A stretch of 64,000 bases of DNA from Pseudomonas sp. Root71. Its GTDB lineage: Bacteria; Pseudomonadota; Gammaproteobacteria; Pseudomonadales; Pseudomonadaceae. Position 1 is the stretch's first letter. Each line of letters opens with the position of its first letter. Made by a program: the position numbers and the translations under genes. The DNA lies in assembly GCF_001429045.1 (NCBI RefSeq), contig NZ_LMHY01000027.1, positions 248,001-312,000 of the forward strand, read 5' to 3'. The notes below the pieces were generated by a model that saw only the letters and a list, made by a program, of their open reading frames with translations, ran no database searches and was not told the DNA's origin. Below are positions 1-9,117 of the stretch, one piece after another.

Positions 1-1833
1 GACAAGGCGAGCATGGAAGTGCCTGCGCCGAAGGCCGGTATCATCAAGAGCCTGAAAGTTAAGCTGGGCGATCGCCTGAAAGAAGGCGACGAACTGCTGG
101 AACTGGAAGTCGAAGGTGCCGCGCAAGCGGCCCCTGCGGCTGCCCCTGCACCGGCTGCCAAGGCTGAGGCCAAACCGGCTGCGGCACCTGCCGCCGCGCC
201 TGCCCCTGCTGCGCCGGCTGCCGCCAGCGTTCAGCAAGTGCACGTGCCGGACATCGGTTCGTCGGGCAAGGCCCAGATCATCGAGATCCAGGTCAAGGTC
301 GGCGACACCGTCGCGGCTGATCAATCGTTGATCACCCTGGAGTCCGACAAGGCGAGCATGGAAATCCCGTCGCCAGCCGCTGGCGTGGTCAAGGCCATCA
401 GCGTCAAGCTCAACGACGAAGTCGGCACCGGCGACCTGATCCTGGATCTGGAAGTGGCGGGTGCTGCGGCACCGGCTGCTGCTCCGGCCCAGGCTGCCGC
501 TCCAGCTGCCGCCGCTGCGCCTGCTCCTGCAGCAGCTCCGGCTGCACCGGTTGCCGACAGCGTTCAGGACATCCACGTTCCGGACATCGGTTCGGCGGGC
601 AAGGCCAAGATCATCGAAGTCCTGGTCAAGGCCGGCGACACCGTTGTGGCCGACCAGTCGCTGATCACCCTGGAATCCGACAAGGCGAGCATGGAAATTC
701 CATCGCCTGCCGCTGGCGTGGTGGAAAGCGTTTCCATCAAGCTCGATGACGAAGTCGGTACCGGCGACCTGATCCTGAAACTGAAAGTCAAAGGCGCCGC
801 TCCGGCCGCCGCACCGGCACCTGCCGCTGCTGCTGCCGCTCCGAGCGCACCTGCTCCAGCTGCTGCTCCTGCCGCCGCCGCTGCACCTGCTGCTGCGCCA
901 GCCAGGCCGGGTGCAAAAGTTCACGCCGGCCCTGCCGTGCGTCAACTGGCCCGCGAATTCGGTGTCGAGCTGAGTGCCGTTGGCGCCAGCGGTCCGCACG
1001 GTCGCATCCTGAAGGAAGACGTGCAGGTTTACGTCAAGGCCATGATGCAGAAGGCCAAGGAAGCGCCGGCCGCTGCTGCCGGTGCAACCGGTGGCGCGGG
1101 CATCCCGCCGATTCCGGTCGTGGACTTCAGCCGCTTCGGTGAAGTCGAAGAAGTGCCGATGACCCGCCTGATGCAGGTCGGCGCAGCCAACCTGCACCGC
1201 AGCTGGCTGAACGTGCCGCACGTGACGCAATTCGACTCGGCGGATATCACCGAGCTCGAAGCGTTCCGCGTTGCTCAGAAAGCCGTTGCAGAGAAGGCCG
1301 GCGTCAAGCTGACCATCCTGCCGTTGCTGCTCAAGACCTGTGCGCACCTGCTCAAGGAACTGCCGGACTTCAACAGCTCGCTGGCGCCAAGCGGCAAAGC
1401 GATCATCCGCAAGAAATACGTGAACATCGGCTTCGCCGTCGACACTCCGGATGGCCTGCTGGTACCGGTCATCAAGAACGTCGACCAGAAGAGCCTGCTG
1501 CAACTGGCCGCCGAAGCTGCTTCCCTGGCTGAAAAAGCCCGGACCAAGAAGCTTTCGTCGGACGAGATGCAAGGCGCCTGCTTCACCATTTCCAGCCTCG
1601 GCCACATTGGCGGCACCGGCTTCACGCCGATCGTCAACGCGCCGGAAGTGGCGATCCTCGGTGTTTCCAAGGCAACCATCCAGCCAGTCTGGGACGGCAA
1701 AGCCTTCCAGCCGAAACTGATGCTGCCGCTGTCGCTGTCCTACGATCACCGTGTGATCAACGGCGCCGCTGCTGCACGCTTCACCAAGCGTCTGAGCGAT
1801 CTGCTGGGCGACATCCGCACCATGCTCCTGTAA
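1..1833 (+). CDS. aceF: Dihydrolipoyllysine acetyltransferase (E2) of pyruvate dehydrogenase, 5' truncated
   Basis: E2 core of the cytoplasmic pyruvate dehydrogenase complex; transfers acetyl groups from lipoyl arms to CoA. The frame is open to base 1, so the start lies upstream. The window opens inside a lipoyl domain (DKASMEVP, lysine is the lipoylation site). Two full lipoyl domains follow, each with DKASMEIP, joined by long Ala/Pro linkers, then a peripheral-subunit-binding domain (about 305-345 of the visible protein, VRQLAREFGV) and the catalytic acyltransferase domain ending in SYDHRVING with the active-site His. At least three lipoyl domains are therefore present. aceE is expected immediately upstream but is not visible. 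A strong terminator follows the stop codon. Confidence 0.97.
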   Translation, partial: DKASMEVPAPKAGIIKSLKVKLGDRLKEGDELLELEVEGAAQAAPAAAPAPAAKAEAKPAAAPAAAPAPAAPAAASVQQVHVPDIGSSGKAQIIEIQVKVGDTVAADQSLITLESDKASMEIPSPAAGVVKAISVKLNDEVGTGDLILDLEVAGAAAPAAAPAQAAAPAAAAAPAPAAAPAAPVADSVQDIHVPDIGSAGKAKIIEVLVKAGDTVVADQSLITLESDKASMEIPSPAAGVVESVSIKLDDEVGTGDLILKLKVKGAAPAAAPAPAAAAAAPSAPAPAAAPAAAAAPAAAPARPGAKVHAGPAVRQLAREFGVELSAVGASGPHGRILKEDVQVYVKAMMQKAKEAPAAAAGATGGAGIPPIPVVDFSRFGEVEEVPMTRLMQVGAANLHRSWLNVPHVTQFDSADITELEAFRVAQKAVAEKAGVKLTILPLLLKTCAHLLKELPDFNSSLAPSGKAIIRKKYVNIGFAVDTPDGLLVPVIKNVDQKSLLQLAAEAASLAEKARTKKLSSDEMQGACFTISSLGHIGGTGFTPIVNAPEVAILGVSKATIQPVWDGKAFQPKLMLPLSLSYDHRVINGAAAARFTKRLSDLLGDIRTMLL

Positions 1834-1841
1834 CACCGACC

Positions 1842-1931
1842 GGCCCTCCTTCACCGGAGGGCCAGTTGCGTTCCACGTTTCCGAGCGCCACGCTCGTACC
1901 TCAACCCCGCCAATTTGGCGGGGCTTTTTTT
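1842..1931 (+). terminator. Two hairpins ending aceF transcription
   Basis: The first hairpin pairs 1842-1849 (GGCCCTCC) with 1856-1863 and lacks a clear U tract. The second pairs 1905-1912 (CCCCGCCA) with 1916-1923 and is followed by seven T at 1925-1931, a textbook intrinsic terminator on the plus strand. The rest of the gap to 2092 is AT-rich and shows no gene; it probably holds the promoter of the phosphatase. Confidence 0.85.
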
Positions 1932-2092
1932 GCCTGAAACTTTTACTTAAAACGTCTTCCTACATTTGTGGCCGATATCGCCCACAAATCGAATCCATTT
2001 CTGCCAGATATTTATTCAGGCCAAATAACTAGTCTTGGCTGAATACCCTCCATTACATCCGAAACAACCAACTATCCATTAACTGGCAGCGA

Positions 2093-3499
2093 ATGGACTC
2101 AAGCATGTTCAAACCAACTATTGGGCCAATTATTGGCCACACTACAACTAATCATGCACGTATATTTGTGCGTGGCGCAGCACAAAAGAATGCACCCGTA
2201 TTTGCCGGCATCCGTTATCGCCGATCCGGGCATGAACAATGGATCGAAACAATCTTTGCAAAGCTGACAAGTCTGCAAGATATGTCCGATGTCCTGGTTC
2301 TCGATAACCTGGCGCCCGATACCGAATATGAATACCAGGCCGGCTGGTTCAGTACCAGGAGTGCCGGGCACACCGCGGATTCACTGCAGGAACTACCGCT
2401 GCGATGGCCGAAGGAGCTCTATCACTTGCGTACGCGTTCCGGCTCGTTCGCCACGCCACGTGGCTATTTCGTCGGCTCATGTCGCTACCTGAGAATGACC
2501 GCCGGCGTTGCGTCGGCGCCAGAGTGGGGCGACCGGATATTTGCCTCGATTGCTCAGCTGGCACAGCAAGCCGACCCGCCGGTCAGCGCGATGTTGATGA
2601 CTGGCGATCAGATCTATGTCGACGATTTGAATTTTTTCGCGCCTGATCGCGAATATCAGCAAATACTTGCGAAATACCGTGCGGCGTTCTCTCAGCCACA
2701 TGTTTCCAGATTAATGGCCAATATATCGACTTACATGATCCTCGACGATCACGAAATTGAAGATAACTGGCCAGACAAGAAAAAATCAGGCGATGATATT
2801 TTATATAACAACGCCATAAGTGCTTATGAGATATATCAAGCCAGCCACAGCCCGGTATTTGAATTATTTGACGATGGCCGGATCAGCCGACTGGCGAAGC
2901 ACTATTGGTATCAGTTCAGCGATGGCGATATCGAATGGTTTGTCACCGATGGTCGCACCCGGCGCAATCTATCCGCCAATGATCGGCGCCTGCTTGATAA
3001 CGAACAAGAATATGCCTTGTGCCAATGGCTGATCCACAGCCCTGCGCGGGTCAAACTGGTGGTCACCAGTGTGATGTTCTTCCCCGATGCCAGGCAAAAC
3101 GGAAATGATGCCTGGGCCGGATTTCCCGCGCAACGGCTGCGGTTGCTGGAGACCATTCGTTTGTACCGGCTGAAGAATGTCATATTCGTTGCCGGTGACG
3201 TCCACGCCTCCATGACCAGCCGACTGACCCACAGCGAAGACCCGGGCTTCGAAGTGCACACCATCGTCTCGTCGCCCCTGTGCAACTCCAGGCTGCTGCC
3301 CTATGCCAGTCAATCCGGCTTTATCCTCGACCGTCCGCTGGCACGGACCGCCGCAGGCGAATATCGGCAGGAACTGACCGGTAAAGTCATCAGTCAGGAT
3401 AACTTCGCGCATCTGGTTATCGACGCAAAACGCATCCGGGTCAATTACCACGATCGCGATGGCGAGCTATTGCAATCGACAGCCATTGAATTGCGTTGA
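2093..3499 (+). CDS. PhoD-like phosphatase / metallophosphoesterase
   Basis: Predicted phosphoesterase of the PhoD-like (alkaline phosphatase D related) family, 468 aa. Metal-site motifs appear in the usual order: VGSCRYL near residue 126, TGDQIYVDD near 170, LDDHEIEDNW near 216 and AGDVHASM near 366. No Tat or Sec signal peptide is evident, so it may act in the cytoplasm, unlike secreted PhoD. The N-terminal segment resembles the fibronectin-like cap of the family. ATG 2093 is used; ATG 2105 is a close alternative and neither has a strong ribosome site. Base composition is visibly more AT-rich than the neighbours, especially 2700-2850. As I recall aceF and dipA are adjacent in P. aeruginosa, so this gene looks inserted. 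Substrate unknown. Confidence 0.85.
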   Translation: MDSSMFKPTIGPIIGHTTTNHARIFVRGAAQKNAPVFAGIRYRRSGHEQWIETIFAKLTSLQDMSDVLVLDNLAPDTEYEYQAGWFSTRSAGHTADSLQELPLRWPKELYHLRTRSGSFATPRGYFVGSCRYLRMTAGVASAPEWGDRIFASIAQLAQQADPPVSAMLMTGDQIYVDDLNFFAPDREYQQILAKYRAAFSQPHVSRLMANISTYMILDDHEIEDNWPDKKKSGDDILYNNAISAYEIYQASHSPVFELFDDGRISRLAKHYWYQFSDGDIEWFVTDGRTRRNLSANDRRLLDNEQEYALCQWLIHSPARVKLVVTSVMFFPDARQNGNDAWAGFPAQRLRLLETIRLYRLKNVIFVAGDVHASMTSRLTHSEDPGFEVHTIVSSPLCNSRLLPYASQSGFILDRPLARTAAGEYRQELTGKVISQDNFAHLVIDAKRIRVNYHDRDGELLQSTAIELR

Positions 3500-3514
3500 C
3501 GGCAAAAAATCACG

Positions 3515-3537
3515 GCCTTCGAGACGACTCCGAAGGC
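3515..3537 (+). terminator. Hairpin after the PhoD-like gene
   Basis: GCCTTCG (3515-3521) pairs with CGAAGGC (3531-3537). There is no T run. The sequence resembles a degenerate half of the GATCGCAGCC repeat family, so it may be a repeat relic acting as a weak terminator. The remainder of 3500-3728 shows no convincing gene. Confidence 0.4.
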
Positions 3538-3728
3538 TGCGACCTGATCAATAGCAATACTTTTCACTGGAAACTTCAGAAATCTTCGCACCTGCCGACA
3601 TATTCTTATAGCACTTGGCCTTCATCTCTCTTGTCAGTCGGTGTCGCAATGATGCAACCTTGCCGCAGGCAACAGTAAAGAGGGCGAGAGCCCGGCGCGT
3701 TCAGCATATTCGAAGCGAGTTTCCCTCC

Positions 3729-6422
3729 ATGAAAAGCCAACCCGATGCCGCCAGCCGTATGGTGGCCGAGGTAGTGACGCAGTTGCCTGTGCCCTCGCGG
3801 CTCGGCATGCTGCGTTTCGAACGGCTTAATGAACCCAGCTGGGCGCTGCTGTTTCTCGACCCCAATTGCGAACGCCAGTTCGGCCTCCCCGCCGTTGAGC
3901 TGTGTGCGCTGGTGGGCTCGCCCTACGCCAGCCTGATGGAACCGCAAGCGCGCTATCAACTGCACGACGCGATCCAGCAGCAACTGAGCGAAAGCACGCA
4001 TTACCTGATCCGCTACACCCTGCACACCACCTCTGGCTCCCTGACCCTGCTTGAACTGGGCGAAGCCTTCAAACAACACAATCGACACCTGCTGCGCGGC
4101 TACCTGCTGGTCATCGACGGCCTGTTCGAGGATGACCCGCTGCAAGCGGCCCTGGATCTGGAAACCCAGAACTCGCGCCTGCAAATCGCCCTGGAGCTCA
4201 ATCAGCGTGCCCAGCAGGAGCAACTGCTGCACCTGGAGCGGGTGCGTGCCCAGCAGGACCTGATCCTGCTGCTCACCCGACAACGCTACAGCAGCAACAA
4301 CTCCTTGCGCGAAGCCGCCGAGCTGATCACCCGCAGCGCCTGCAACATCTACGAAATCGACAGTGCCAGCCTGTGGCACCTCGAAGGCTCGATGCTGGTG
4401 CCGATCTCGGCCTATCACCGCACGAATCAGCAATACCTGCTGCCGCAACCGATCGATGTCAGCGTTTTCCCCGACTACCTCGACGCCCTGCACACCGGCC
4501 GTGCCATCGACGCCCATAACGCCATGCGCGACCCGCGTACCCGGGAAATGGCTGAAAGCCTGCGCCCGCGCGATGTCAACGCAATGCTCGACGCCAGTAT
4601 CCGCGTCGATGGCCAAGTGGTCGGCGTTTTGTGCCTGGAGCAGACCGGGGCGACCCGCGACTGGCAGTCGGATGAAATTGCCTTCGCCGGAGAACTGGCG
4701 GACCAGTTTGCCCAGGTCATCAGCAACCACAATCGGCGAACAGCCACCAGCGCCCTGCACCTGTTCCAGCGCGCAGTCGAACAAAGTGCCAACGCCTTCT
4801 TGCTGGTCAACTGCGATGGTGTGGTGGAATACGTCAACCCGAGCTTCACCGCGATCACCCAATATTCCACCGAAGAAGTGCACGGTCAGCGCCTGTCAGA
4901 ACTGCCGGCCCTGGAAAACCTCAGCGAGCTGCTGTTCGATGCGCCTTCGGCGCTGGCCAAGAGCAACAGTTGGCAGGGCGAATTCAAGAGCCGCCGGAAA
5001 AACCTCGAACCCTACTGGGGCCAGTTGTCGATCTCCAAGGTTTACGGCGACAACCGCGAGCTGACCCACTACATCGGCATCTACGAAGACATCACCCAGA
5101 CCAAGCTTGCCCAGCAGCGTATCGAGCGCCTGGCCTACACCGACAACCTGACCAACCTAGGCAACCGCCCGGCGTTCATCCGCAACCTCGATGAACGCTT
5201 CGCCCGTGACAGCGATGCGCCGATCAGCCTGTTGCTGGTGGACATCGACAACTTCAAGCGGATCAACGACAGCCTCGGCCACCAGACCGGCGACAAACTG
5301 CTGATCAGCCTGGCCCGACGCCTGCGCAACAGCCTGATCCCGAGCGGCAGCCTGGCGCGATTCGCCAGTAACGAATTCGCCGTGTTGCTGGACAACAGCG
5401 ACCTCACGGTAGGCCAGCAAGTAGCCAACCAGTTGCTGGCGACCCTCGACAAACCGATGTTCGTCGACAACCAGTTGATCAGCGTCACTGGCTCCGTGGG
5501 CCTGGCCTGCGCGCCGCTGCACGGGCGCGACCCGCAAACCCTGATGCGCAACGCCGGGCTAGCGCTGCACAAGGCCAAGGCCAACGGCAAACACCAGGTG
5601 CAAGTGTTCACCGAAGCGCTGAACGCCGAGGCCAGCTACAAGCTGTTCGTCGAAAACAACCTGCGCCGCGCCCTGACCCAGAACGAACTCGACGTGTTCT
5701 ACCAGCCCAAGCTGTGCCTGCGCAGCGGTCGCCTGCTGGGTATGGAAGCGCTGCTGCGCTGGGACCATCCGGAAAAGGGCATGATCCGCCCGGACCAGTT
5801 CATCAGCGTCGCCGAAGAAACCGGGCTGATCATTCCGATCGGCAAATGGATCGCCCGCCAGGCCTGCCGCATGAGCAAAGCGCTGACCGCCGCCGGCCTG
5901 GGCAACCTGCAAGTGGCGATCAACCTGTCGCCCAAGCAGTTCTCCGATCCGGACCTGGTGGCCTCCATTGCCAACATCCTCAAGGAAGAAGCCCTGCCGG
6001 CTCATTTGCTGGAGCTGGAGCTGACCGAAGGCCTGCTGCTGGAAGCCACCGAAGACACCCACCTGCAACTCGACCAGCTCAAGCGCCTGGGCCTGACCTT
6101 GGCCATGGACGACTTCGGCACCGGTTACTCGTCGCTCAGCTACTTGAAAAAATTCCCCATCGACATCATCAAGATCGATCGAAGCTTCATCCACGAAATC
6201 CCGGACAACCAGGACGACATGGAAATCACCTCCGCGGTGATCGCCATGGCCCACAACCTGAAGCTCAAGGTCGTGGCTGAAGGCATCGAAACCGCCGAGC
6301 AGTTGTCGTTCCTGCGCCGTCACCGCTGCGACGTCGGCCAGGGCTACCTGTTCGACCGTCCGATCCCGGGCAATGAGCTGGTCGACAAGCTCAAACGCTA
6401 CCCCCGTGGCCCAATCGCCTGA
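3729..6422 (+). CDS. dipA: Cyclic-di-GMP phosphodiesterase, GAF-PAS-degenerate GGDEF-EAL (DipA type)
   Basis: Predicted c-di-GMP phosphodiesterase controlling biofilm dispersal, 897 aa from ATG 3729, close to the roughly 899 aa of P. aeruginosa DipA, which as I recall also neighbours aceF and msrA. An upstream in-frame TTG at 3615 is less likely. Order: N-terminal sensory segment, GAF (about 190-345), PAS (about 350-470), GGDEF-like domain (about 480-640) and EAL (about 650-890). The GGDEF signature reads ASNEF at residues 546-550, so cyclase activity should be lost. The EAL domain keeps EALLRW at 673-678, DDFGTGYSSL, KIDRSFI and VAEGIET, so hydrolase activity is expected. No membrane segment is obvious. 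Confidence 0.92.
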   Translation: MKSQPDAASRMVAEVVTQLPVPSRLGMLRFERLNEPSWALLFLDPNCERQFGLPAVELCALVGSPYASLMEPQARYQLHDAIQQQLSESTHYLIRYTLHTTSGSLTLLELGEAFKQHNRHLLRGYLLVIDGLFEDDPLQAALDLETQNSRLQIALELNQRAQQEQLLHLERVRAQQDLILLLTRQRYSSNNSLREAAELITRSACNIYEIDSASLWHLEGSMLVPISAYHRTNQQYLLPQPIDVSVFPDYLDALHTGRAIDAHNAMRDPRTREMAESLRPRDVNAMLDASIRVDGQVVGVLCLEQTGATRDWQSDEIAFAGELADQFAQVISNHNRRTATSALHLFQRAVEQSANAFLLVNCDGVVEYVNPSFTAITQYSTEEVHGQRLSELPALENLSELLFDAPSALAKSNSWQGEFKSRRKNLEPYWGQLSISKVYGDNRELTHYIGIYEDITQTKLAQQRIERLAYTDNLTNLGNRPAFIRNLDERFARDSDAPISLLLVDIDNFKRINDSLGHQTGDKLLISLARRLRNSLIPSGSLARFASNEFAVLLDNSDLTVGQQVANQLLATLDKPMFVDNQLISVTGSVGLACAPLHGRDPQTLMRNAGLALHKAKANGKHQVQVFTEALNAEASYKLFVENNLRRALTQNELDVFYQPKLCLRSGRLLGMEALLRWDHPEKGMIRPDQFISVAEETGLIIPIGKWIARQACRMSKALTAAGLGNLQVAINLSPKQFSDPDLVASIANILKEEALPAHLLELELTEGLLLEATEDTHLQLDQLKRLGLTLAMDDFGTGYSSLSYLKKFPIDIIKIDRSFIHEIPDNQDDMEITSAVIAMAHNLKLKVVAEGIETAEQLSFLRRHRCDVGQGYLFDRPIPGNELVDKLKRYPRGPIA

Positions 6423-6451
6423 CAGACACAGAACCTGTGGATGACAAAAAA

Positions 6452-6544
6452 CCTGTGGGAGCGGGCTTGCTCGCGAATGCGGTGTGTCAGAGCCGTGGTT
6501 ACTGACTGACTCAACGCCTTCGCGAGCAAGCCCGCTCCCACAAG
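6452..6544. repeat. REP doublet, family 1 (GTGGGAGCGGGCTTGCTCGCGA)
   Basis: Inverted pair: 6452-6481 reads CCTGTGGGAGCGGGCTTGCT onward and 6518-6544 is its near-perfect reverse complement, separated by about 36 bases. This is the REPIN arrangement typical of Pseudomonas genomes. Related doublets occur at 17904, 35569, 39338 and 49764. Confidence 0.9.
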
Positions 6545-6621
6545 GTAGTGCGTATCGGGCAGGTATTGGGCACACTGACGGCCTGTTTATTTACAACCCA
6601 ACCTGACTGAGAGGACTGATC

Positions 6622-7272
6622 ATGGTTCTGCGCTCGGAAATTCTGGTGAACAAAAACGTGCTCCCGACTAAAGAACAAGCTCTGCCCGGTCGCGAAACCG
6701 CGATGACCCTGCCTGAAAAGCACTTTGTGTTTAAAGACACCCCCTTGCTCGGCCCGTTCTTCGAAGACGTCGACTTCGCGATCTTCGGCCTCGGCTGCTT
6801 CTGGGGTGCGGAACGCCGCTTCTGGCAGCGCGAAGGCGTGGTCAGCACCGTGGTCGGCTACGCCGGCGGTTTCACCCCGAACCCGACCTACGAAGAAGTC
6901 TGCTCGGGCCTGACCGGCCACACCGAAGTGGTGCTGGTGGTGTATGACAAGGCCAGGGTCAGCTACGAAGAACTGCTGGCGATGTTCTGGGAACTGCACA
7001 ACCCGACGCAGGGCATGCGCCAGGGCAATGACATCGGCACCCAGTACCGTTCGGCGATCTACGCCACCAGCCAGGAACAACTGGACGCGGCGCTCAAGAG
7101 CAAGGAAACCTACCAGGCCGAGCTGTCCAAGGCCGGCCTCGGTGAAATCAGCACCGAAATCGACCAGGCCCCGACCGTCTACTTTGCCGAGACGTATCAC
7201 CAGCAATACCTGGCGAAAAACCCGGAAGGTTATTGCGGCATTGGTGGTACCGGCGTGACCTGCCCGATCTGA
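6622..7272 (+). CDS. msrA: Peptide-methionine (S)-S-oxide reductase MsrA
   Basis: Repairs methionine-S-sulfoxide in oxidised proteins in the cytoplasm. The 216 aa length is normal for the family. The catalytic motif GCFWG has the nucleophilic Cys at residue 59, and a resolving Cys lies in the C-terminal tail (GTGVTCPI). ATG 6622 has a GAGAGGA ribosome site about 6 bases upstream. The gene is monocistronic, lying between two repeat doublets. An orthologous msrA sits beside dipA in P. aeruginosa, as I recall. Confidence 0.97.
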   Translation: MVLRSEILVNKNVLPTKEQALPGRETAMTLPEKHFVFKDTPLLGPFFEDVDFAIFGLGCFWGAERRFWQREGVVSTVVGYAGGFTPNPTYEEVCSGLTGHTEVVLVVYDKARVSYEELLAMFWELHNPTQGMRQGNDIGTQYRSAIYATSQEQLDAALKSKETYQAELSKAGLGEISTEIDQAPTVYFAETYHQQYLAKNPEGYCGIGGTGVTCPI

Positions 7273-7282
7273 TCGCCAAAAC

Positions 7283-7358
7283 AAAAGATCGCAGCCTTCG
7301 GCAGCTCCTACGGGTGTACGCATAGCCCTGTAGGAGCTGCCGCAGGCTGCGATCTTTT
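7283..7358. repeat. Inverted repeat doublet, family 2 (AAAGATCGCAGCCTTCGGCA)
   Basis: 7283-7311 pairs with 7330-7358 over nearly 29 bases, ending in TCTTTT on one side and beginning AAAAGA on the other. It lies between convergent msrA and rlmJ and could act as a bidirectional terminator. Sister copies lie at 19946, 30101 and 48995. Confidence 0.9.
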
Positions 7359-7371
7359 GATCATGCAGCTA

Positions 7372-8208
7372 CTACTCGGCAATCAACCAATCCATCTGCC
7401 ACCCACCCTGGGTTTGCCCCAGCTTCCGGGACAACCACGGCAGCAGTTCACGCAACTCTTCCTCCAGCCCCCAAGGCGGATTGGCAATCGCCAGCCCGGA
7501 ACCGTTCAGGCTGTTCGGCGTATCCAGCGGATGCACCAGCAACTCCACCCGCAACAACTTCGGCGCACCAGTACCGGCCAGGTCCTGATAGAAGCGGCGC
7601 AGGGCACGCTGATCCTTCACCGGGTACCAGATCGCCGCCACGGTCTGGCGCATCCGGCCAATCGCCTCCTTCAACGACGCAGCACAACGCTGCATCTCGT
7701 CGAGCTGCTCGAACGGCGGATCGATCAGCATCACCGCACGCTTCTCCGGCACCGGCAGCAAGGCCCGGGGCACATGCCAGCCCTCGCCCAAGTGCACCTT
7801 GACCCGGCGATCACCGGCCATGTTGTCCTTGAGCAGCAGGCCGTCTTCCGGGTGCTTCTCGTTGAGCAACACACGGTCCTGCGGGCGAGTCAGGCGTCGC
7901 GCCAGCTCCGGCGAGCCCGGGTAATAGCGCAACTGGCCATCCGGGTTCATCTCGTGCAGCACCTGCATGTAATCAGCGGTCAGGATCGGCAGATCCGGCT
8001 GATCCCACAAACGCGCAATGCCTTCCAGGTACTCGCCGGTACGATTGGCCTGGTCACCCTGAAGGTCATACAGACCGATGCCGGCGTGGGTATCGAGATA
8101 GGCAAACGGCTGCTCCTTGCGCGACATCAGGGCGATGAGGCGGGTCAAGGTCAGGTGTTTGAACACATCGGCGTGATTGCCGGCATGGAAGGCGTGACGA
8201 TAATTCAT
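7372..8208 (-). CDS. rlmJ: 23S rRNA (adenine(2030)-N6)-methyltransferase RlmJ
   Basis: SAM-dependent methyltransferase modifying A2030 of 23S rRNA. At 278 aa it matches E. coli RlmJ (about 280). The conserved N-terminus MNYRHAFHAGNHADVFKH is present, followed by the SAM-binding segment (YLDTHAGIGLYDL, residues 37-49) and the N6-adenine catalytic tetrapeptide DPPF at 163-166. The ATG at 8208-8206 is preceded by an AGGAGCAACC ribosome site. Convergent with msrA. Confidence 0.96.
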   Translation of the reverse strand: MNYRHAFHAGNHADVFKHLTLTRLIALMSRKEQPFAYLDTHAGIGLYDLQGDQANRTGEYLEGIARLWDQPDLPILTADYMQVLHEMNPDGQLRYYPGSPELARRLTRPQDRVLLNEKHPEDGLLLKDNMAGDRRVKVHLGEGWHVPRALLPVPEKRAVMLIDPPFEQLDEMQRCAASLKEAIGRMRQTVAAIWYPVKDQRALRRFYQDLAGTGAPKLLRVELLVHPLDTPNSLNGSGLAIANPPWGLEEELRELLPWLSRKLGQTQGGWQMDWLIAE

Positions 8209-8415
8209 GGTTGCTCCTGCGAAGGGCGGGGAGTTTACCTTTTACCGGCCGGCAAGTCAGGGGCTGGCGGCTGAGCGGACACTTCGAGCATTCATAGCGG
8301 CAACAAGCACGCACCATCGATCGACAAATTCAGAAACGCCTCACAACAGGAAGATTCCCTAACCTGCAAACCGGCGTGATAGCGTTCTTTGTCGAAAAAA
8401 GCAAAGGACGCACAA

Positions 8416-8910
8416 ATGACCATTCGCTACGCAAAGATTGCAATGACCCTGGCGCTCGCCGCATTCGCCTTCATGACCGTATTCAACAACATCACCGACT
8501 ACAGTTCCAACTTCAACTTCGTCCGGCATGTGCTGAGCATGGATACCACCTTCCCTGACAACGCCGCCCGGTATCGCGCAATTGATCTGCCTTGGGTGTG
8601 GCATGGAGCTTACTGGCTGATCATCCTTGGCGAAGCCATTACCTGTGGACTTCTCGGCTACGGCGCACTACAGCTCTGGCGCTCGCGGTCAGCCGGTGGG
8701 CATGAGTTCAGACTGGCCAGGAAGTGGGCCGTAGCGGGTTTGACGACAGGGTTTTTCGTGTGGTTTTTCGGCTTCATGGTGGTTGGAGGTGAGTGGTTTC
8801 TGATGTGGCAATCCGACATTTGGAATGGTCAGGACGCAGCCTTCAGGTTCTACATGGCAATACTGGGTGTGCTGATCTTTCTGAATCAGCCCGATGCCGA
8901 TCTTGACTGA
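8416..8910 (+). CDS. DUF2165 small integral membrane protein
   Basis: A 164 aa inner-membrane protein of the DUF2165 family, function unknown. Four hydrophobic segments are visible near residues 7-27, 60-80, 103-127 and 144-158. The family-type stretch HVLSMDTTFPDN lies in the loop after the first helix. ATG 8416 is preceded by AAAGGA at good spacing, so it is preferred over an upstream in-frame start at 8389. It is convergent with a relic of putP. The gap 8209-8415 shows no other feature. Confidence 0.85.
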   Translation: MTIRYAKIAMTLALAAFAFMTVFNNITDYSSNFNFVRHVLSMDTTFPDNAARYRAIDLPWVWHGAYWLIILGEAITCGLLGYGALQLWRSRSAGGHEFRLARKWAVAGLTTGFFVWFFGFMVVGGEWFLMWQSDIWNGQDAAFRFYMAILGVLIFLNQPDADLD

Positions 8911-8923
8911 TCCCCAATGAAAA

Positions 8924-8956
8924 ACGGCCCGCATCCATCGGATGCGTGCCGTCTTC
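8924..8956 (-). terminator. Terminator downstream of the putP relic
   Basis: ACGGC-CCGCATCC and GGATGCG-TGCCGT form a hairpin with A/T runs on both sides, so it could stop DUF2165 on plus and the relic on minus. It closely resembles the terminator of intact putP at 11892-11927 (both begin AAAAACGGCCCGCA), showing that the duplicated block included the terminator. Confidence 0.8.
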
Positions 8957-8989
8957 TTCAATCAGGAAGCTAATGCCTCGCTGAAAACC

Positions 8990-9108
8990 TCATTTGCTCA
9001 GCATGAAGTCCTTTCCGCCGCGGCGAATCGCTGCAGCGTGCCCGCAGACGGTGCGCCCAATTTACTGACGATATAGAGCTTCAGGCTGGCGAAGATGAAG
9101 CCCAGGAT
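8990..9108 (-). pseudogene. Relic of a second putP: C-terminal fragment with frameshift
   Basis: Read on minus from 9108, the codons give ILGFIFASLKLYIVSK, then LGAPSAG-LQRFAAAE. Intact PutP ends PGFIFASLAIYFVSK, MGTPTAG-FQRFAAAEADYRLNK. After FAAAE one missing base shifts the frame to an early TGA (9000-8998); restoring it gives DFMLSK and a TGA at 8992-8990. The other roughly 450 codons are gone. The relic is in the same orientation as putP at 11959-13443 and ends next to the same type of terminator, so the two form diverged direct repeats flanking about 2.8 kb of accessory DNA. Confidence 0.85.
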
Positions 9109-9117
9109 CTTTTGATC

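Noticed and set aside
3496..3678. A 60-codon plus frame after the PhoD-like gene
   Set aside because: No coding signature and it spans a degenerate repeat hairpin.
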